Assembly: GCA_049976505.1 (NCBI GenBank)
Contig: JBMFIC010000004.1
Location: forward strand, 38,984 to 102,983
Source of the DNA: CAYFFZ01 sp049976505
GTDB lineage: Archaea; Thermoproteota; Nitrososphaeria; Conexivisphaerales; UBA164
Length of the DNA stretch: 64,000 nt
Direction of reading: 5' to 3'
The position numbers were made by a program, and so were the translations under genes. Numbering within the stretch: position 1 is the stretch's first letter; each line of letters begins with the position of its first letter. The notes under the pieces were generated by a model. The model was not told the origin of the DNA, ran no database searches, and saw nothing but the letters and a program-made list of their open reading frames with translations. Of the stretch, positions 59,921-64,000 are shown piece by piece.

Positions 59921-60907
59921 ATGAACTACGAAGAATTGCTTAAAAACATCTGGAAGGAAAGGCCAGCTTAGAAGATTCAGTAAGCCTTTACCTTTCTACG
60001 GTTTCGCCTGAGCGCTGGTTATCCCTGTTCTCAGCTGCTTCTGAACTGAGGGATAAAAACCTGGGCAGAGAGCTGATTTTAGCTGCGCACCTTGGCATGA
60101 TAACGCCCTGCGTGTTGAACCCGCCGTGTGCGTACTGTTCAGCTTCCAGCAGAGACTATAAGATAAAGCAGGAAAGAGAGTTATTATCACCGGAAAAGTT
60201 GTAGCAGGAAGTTGACAATATAAAAAGATGGGTGTTGAATTTATTCATCTGGTTGGCGGCACTAACCTCTTGGGTTTTGACGAACTTATTAAAAAAGCTG
60301 TAATGGCGGTAAGGGAGGTAACGGACCTGCCTCTCGAGATATCGGTAGGCCCCTCCTTATCAAGAGATACAATGAGGTGGCTGAAATCGAAATGGGTATT
60401 TCGCATAGTTTGTTCACTTGAGATTATCAATAGGGTCGCTTTCAGTGAAGCAAAACCTGGAGATAACCTAGACATGAGGATTGACTGCATGAAAGCTATA
60501 CTAGAAGAAGGGCTGGAATTAAAGTCGATAGTAATGAATGGGTTTGGTGACTCTCGTGACCTTATTGAATCGATTTATTTTCACAAACAGTTTAAGAACC
60601 TTACCAGCATTTCAATTTCCACATTTACACCTATAAAGGGCACTCCATGGGAAGGGAGGGCGCCGGCATCTGTATGGGATTCCCTGAAGGCTTGTCCATA
60701 ACCCGCTTCTTATTTCCCCATGCTGACATAGGCCTTGCTTTCGGGGGAGGAGAAAACCTTTTGCCTTTGACGCTCATGGCAGGAGGAGGAAACGTCGTAA
60801 TGGCGGTGCTCATTGACGCCGCAAAAAGGATCGAAAGGATCAGCAGCATTAAAAAATACGCTTCCTCTTTGGGGTTTAATTTAGGGGGCCCATTCAACGC
60901 ACAATGA
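59921..60907 (+). pseudogene. Radical SAM protein with CX5CX2C motif (HcgA/BioB-like), decayed
   Basis: Pieces in three frames join into one radical SAM protein. The start is MNYEELLK; a frameshift in the A-run near 59940 leads to SLYLSTVSPERWLSLFS and MITPCVLNPPCAYCSASS, a CX5CX2C motif. That spacing is characteristic of HcgA (HmdB), the FeGP-cofactor radical SAM enzyme, rather than BioB (CX3CX2C). A TAG near 60202 and a frameshift near 60225 follow, then VEFIHLVGGTNLLGFDELIK. A last shift near 60680 leads to PHADIGLAFGGGENL and the C-terminal piece. At least four lesions make it non-functional. Confidence 0.65.
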
Positions 60908-62343
60908 ATGATAGCGTTATCCAGGTAGAGGATTTCTGGTACAGATACCCTGGTGCTGCAGACTGGGTGCTTAAGGGAATAAACTTTGAGGGTAAAAGGA
61001 GTGAGGTGCTGCTGATTGCAGGTTCGAGCGGGTCTGGTAAATCTACACTTATGAAAGCCATAGTGGGGTTGATACCGCACGTTTATGGAGGGGAATACAG
61101 AGGAAGTATTTCCGTGGATGGCAGGACCATAGCAGAAATGACTATGGACGAAATAATTAAATACGTGGGCTATGTTTCGCAGAACCCTGATAATTAGATA
61201 GTTTCCACTTTGGTGAGAGAAGATGTTGCGTTTTCCCTAGAGAACTTTGGATTTGGACGGGAGGAGATGGAAAGGAGGGTTGAATGGGCCCTTTCGGCGC
61301 TCAAAATTTCTGACCTAGAATGGAAGTCAACGCTCGAGCTTAGCGATGGTCAAAAGCAGAGAGTTGCGCTGGCTGGCGCAATTGTTCTAAGGCCAAAAAT
61401 ACTTATAGTGGATGAGCCAACCGGCTTCCTAGATCCGTGGGCTGCAAGAAAGATGCTCAAAATAATCAGGGAGCTCAGCAAAAGGTATGGGATTTCAGCA
61501 TCATAGTGGAACACAGGGTTGAGCTGCGGTGGGAAATTGCTGACAGTGCGCTTATACTGGATGGAGGCAAAGCAGTCTATCATGGAGATGTCGAGGGGGC
61601 AATAAAACACTTTCAGAAATTTAAGGAAATACAGGTTCTAGTTGACGATTCGATATCTGAAAGTAAAAGAGAACCCGCTGTAGAATTCGAGCACGTTTGG
61701 TACAGGTTTTCAGATGGAAATTACGTAATTAAAGATGTGAGCTTCAAGGTCATGCCGGGAGAGCTTGTTTTTCTTGTTGGACCGAACGGGAGCGGCAAGT
61801 CAACGCTGCTGCGCCTGCTCAACGGTGTGTACAGGCCAAGCAAGGGAGCGGTTCGGGTATGTGGTATAGACACAAGAAAGGCAAGTATTGCTGAGCTGTC
61901 AAAAAGGGTTGGAGCGGTGCTACAGAAACCTGACCATCAGCTTTTTACCGAAAGGATAATCGATAAAATAGAGATAGGGACAAAAAATTGGGGTTGAAAA
62001 TTCAAGGTTAAAGGCCACTGCTGTGGCAAGGGATCTTAATATATATCACTTGCTGAACAGGGCGCCATTTACACTAAGCTGGGGCGAAAAGAAAAGGGTG
62101 TGCATAGCATCAGTTCTGGCATGGAATCCGCCGGTTCTTGCCCTTGATGAACCAACCGTGGGGCAGGACCCGGCAAATAAACTGAATATGGCACGCTTGC
62201 TGTCATCCTTGGTTAACTCCGGAAAGGCAATCATAATAGCAACTCACGACACAGAATTTGTAAAACAATTTACTCAAGCTAGGATCATACAGGTCATAGA
62301 GGGCCGAACTGAAGATATAGCAGAACCATTCGAAGCCGATTGA
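60904..62343 (+). pseudogene. ECF transporter double ATPase, decayed
   Basis: Two fused ABC ATPase domains are recognisable. Domain 1: IAGSSGSGKSTLMKAIVGLI (Walker A), ELSDGQKQRVALAGA, ILIVDEPTGFLDP. Domain 2: VGPNGSGKSTLLRLLNGVYR, TLSWGEKKRVCIAS, LALDEPTVGQD. TAG replaces the Q-loop glutamine in QNPDN-stop-IVSTLVRED (61196-61198, CAG to TAG). Frameshifts lie near 61490 and in an A-run near 61985. The 4-bp overlap with the radical SAM pseudogene (ATGA-like) shows the former operon structure. It is unrelated in sequence detail to the AT-rich island ATPase at 12102. Confidence 0.8.
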
Positions 62344-62375
62344 GCGAACGCGGAGTCCGCGGGAGATGAAGCTCT

Positions 62376-63145
62376 ATGAGCTTTATAATAAGTGGCATAT
62401 ATGAGACATTCATACATAGGCCGGTCAACAGCATTATCCATAAAAGGAACCCCTTTGTGAGGCCAATTTTCCTGTAATTGCAGCGTTAGCATCAGTAATT
62501 GTAAATAACGTGCCTGGTACGCTGATTACATTTGCATCTGTGATGACGTTTGCAGCCATTGCAAAGACAATGCATAGGGAAATAATAATGCGATCAGCAT
62601 TCATATTTTCAACAATGCTGTTCGTGCTGGCACTGCTTGCAGACGGGTTAGAAGCAGCCTTTGTCTCAATGTTAAAATTTATCGATGTAATGGCCTCAAT
62701 ATCGTTAATCAGTGCAGTAGTATCCATGGAGGAGCTCGAAGTCATGGGCAGGTTGGTGCACCTGCCACGGTCTGCAACGTTTGTATTTGCGATGACAGTT
62801 AGATTTATTCCTATAATGCTGATGGATTTGCAGGAGATAGTTCATTCCCTAGCGTCACACGGTGTTGAATTGAATTTTAAAAATCCTATAAAGCTGGTCA
62901 AGGCTCTGGCGCCAATGATGATTGCGATAAATAGGAGCGAGGAACTGGCTGACGCAATGACTGTGAGAGGGTATGGCATGTCTGATAAGCCAACCCTGCT
63001 TTATCGTTTTACTGTTACTAAAAAGGACATGATCTTTATGATGATTTCTTTAATTGCTGGATCGATCATAGTGTGTGCTGCGTTGCGCCCTGGGATCTTC
63101 ATTATTGCTGGCTTGATCTGCAAAAGGTTGTTCAGCACACTTTAA
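62376..63145 (+). pseudogene. EcfT transmembrane component, frameshifted
   Basis: The ATG at 62376 opens SFIISGIYETFIHRPVNSII and continues with HKRNPFVRPIF, the family start pattern. A frameshift near 62473 passes to VIAALASVIVNNVPGTLITF and the rest of the protein, which keeps the coupling motifs ELADAMTVRGYGMSDKP (A-x-x-x-R-G) and HSLASHGVELNF. The portion from 62510 to 63145 reads without further stops. It completes the S-T-A set of the decayed ECF system. Confidence 0.75.
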
Positions 63146-63169
63146 AACTTAAGATAGTTTGATTACGCT

Positions 63170-63313
63170 ATGATTTCAGTAGCGGTGTTTGACCTTGACG
63201 GAACGCTTATTGATAGTGCCGAAGCAGCCTCGTTTTGCCTTAAATTATTAACGCTTTGTTTCATGTTTATATCTGTCATCGATCACCATCAAAATATGAT
63301 AGTTTTGATATAA
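63170..63313 (+). pseudogene. HAD-family phosphatase, N-terminal stub
   Basis: MISVAVFDLDGTLIDSAEAA is the typical first motif of HAD phosphatases (DxDGT). After about 25 residues similarity ends and a stop follows at 63311. The remainder of the gene is missing, and the adjoining sequence belongs to a transposase relic, so insertion or deletion probably removed it. Confidence 0.6.
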
Positions 63314-63317
63314 GCTT

Positions 63318-63760
63318 TCTTTCCTTGTCCCACCTCCTGTAAAATGCCTGTTCAGGCGTTTAGCCTGTTCCAGTCAAGTAAAATGTGAGGCCTCTCTGTG
63401 TCGTACCATTCTACGTATTCTCCTGTTGACCCAAACATGTGAAGCTTGACCTGCATAGACCCGAAGAGCTTTTCAACCTTACCATTCGCTTCCCAGAAAA
63501 ATTTGCGTGGGCTTTAGCCATGTCCTTGACGTCCCTTATTGAATTGTAAGAGCCCTTGAGCTTTTCCAGCATCGTTCCTTATCAACTTCGTGATTTCTGT
63601 TCTGCATATGCTTCCTGGTCGTCAGGTGTCTGTCCTCTCCAATGTACTGCTCTAGACTGTACGCAACCTTCTTCGCTGATATGGCTTCAAGCGCATCAAG
63701 CGTTTTATCTATTTCGGAGAAAGCGCAACCATGTCTTTATCCACGCTGTGTTTCTTTACA
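63318..63760 (-). pseudogene. Degraded DDE (rve-type) transposase
   Basis: On the minus strand the frame from about 63506 down to 63352 reads KFFWEANGKVEKLFGSMQVK and WYDTERPHILLDWNRLN, the C-terminal end of integrase-core transposases (pattern NGK.ER...., W.N..RPH..L). A shifted frame below it gives QAFYRRWDK. Upstream fragments (AISAKKVAYSLEQYI and LTTRKH) lie in other frames. Many shifts and stops make it a relic. The IS family, perhaps IS481-like, is not certain. Confidence 0.55.
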
Positions 63761-63852
63761 GAATTTACGAGTCAGGAGTATTTCTTTTATTCTATAAGAT
63801 TTTCTGTAACATCATCCATTTACATCATATTACATCATATAAAGCAAGTCCC

Positions 63853-64000
63853 TTATGGCGTGTACCAGCTCGAGCTGATTGGTATGTGGATCGGCATCGC
63901 TTTCGATTCATAAAGGTCGCCGTTTTTCAGTGCCATTTCGTGTATTTCTTTGTGCTCTTTAACCAGCTTGGGTATTAGCTCATTTATTTTTAGCCCAAAC
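63853..64000 (-). CDS. Partial open frame at the window edge, unknown
   Basis: The frame enters from the right edge and ends with TAA at 63853. The visible 48 residues, LKINELIPKLVKEHKEIHEM then ALKNGDLY and HIPISSSWYTP, are helical and charged, vaguely like a His/Glu-rich bundle, but match nothing I can name. The surrounding sequence is decayed, so it may be a remnant too. Confidence 0.3.
   Translation of the reverse strand, partial: FGLKINELIPKLVKEHKEIHEMALKNGDLYESKAMPIHIPISSSWYTP

Noticed and set aside
160..61198. In-frame TAG codons as evidence of pyrrolysine or another recoded amber
   Set aside because: TAG is the normal stop of intact genes here (for example 8203-8205 and the island ecfT), and two of the affected loci also have frameshifts. 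Kept only as a minor alternative for ilvC.

Overview
The window comes from a thermophilic archaeon, most likely within Thermoproteota/TACK. The evidence is a full-length reverse gyrase, an A-type ATP synthase operon, a Sulfolobus-type short SSB, archaeal TATA boxes 23-30 nt before start codons with little or no leader, AGG/AGA-rich arginine codons, an archaeal GHMP-type shikimate kinase and a tRNA-Asp without encoded CCA. Nothing here fixes the genus. Most genes have balanced base composition. Two blocks differ: an AT-rich island at 11.8-15.7 kb and a decaying, disrupted region at 59.3-64.0 kb.

Layout. 0-3.2 kb: the 5' part of a ketol-acid reductoisomerase gene with an in-frame amber codon, an ABC-ATPase fragment cut off by an insertion-sequence end, a DUF488 gene, and an overlapping glpA-like/coxG-like pair. 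3.2-5.0 kb: nearly empty. 5.0-11.2 kb: SCP2-like protein, M24 peptidase, TauE/SafE permease, then a compact catabolic operon (BKACE/DUF849 enzyme, SDR, Gfo/Idh/MocA oxidoreductase, MFS). 11.8-16.8 kb: a probable island integrated at tRNA-Asp, with a tyrosine recombinase beside the tRNA and an AT-rich ECF vitamin/metal transporter (S, T and fused A1A2). 16.9-27.4 kb: a stand-alone primase-like (AEP) protein, MoeA-like protein, SSB, orphan EcfT, MFS, PfkB kinase, NCS1 permease and a lone xanthine/aldehyde-oxidase-type Mo subunit. 27.4-28.1 kb: a two-repeat CRISPR-like locus and a set of palindrome-based repeats. 28.1-38.0 kb: TauE+DUF1634, NifX-like, radical SAM, CaCA exchanger, reverse gyrase, nucleoside phosphorylase and amidohydrolase. 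38.0-44.0 kb: a PRTase-like gene facing the A-ATPase operon (F-E-A-B-D-small ORF-K).

44.3-54.3 kb holds a cob(I)alamin adenosyltransferase gene and then, on the minus strand, a ten-gene overlapping operon: aspartate kinase, aspartate-semialdehyde dehydrogenase, ADTH synthase, 3-dehydroquinate synthase II, aroD, aroE, archaeal shikimate kinase, aroA, aroC, and a chorismate-mutase fusion protein. It encodes the archaeal aspartate-semialdehyde route into the shikimate pathway. 54.4-56.0 kb is a TnpB-only IS605-type element with its ends; relics of the same end sequence occur elsewhere. 56.1-58.9 kb: NhaP-type antiporter and a TPP-dependent enzyme.

59.3-64.0 kb is a gene graveyard: an ECF S component, a radical SAM protein with a CX5CX2C motif (as in HcgA/HmdB), a double ECF ATPase, an EcfT, a HAD stub and a transposase, nearly all interrupted by stops or frameshifts. 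A clear promoter and palindromic operator-like sites survive in front of it.

The strongest leads are this decayed ECF/radical-SAM operon, the tRNA-Asp island, the all-in-one aromatic operon with a probable CTG start for aroA, the chorismate-mutase fusion with an unassigned C-terminal domain, the BKACE operon, the 43-residue ORF inside the ATPase operon, and the paired-palindrome repeats next to the CRISPR-like locus.
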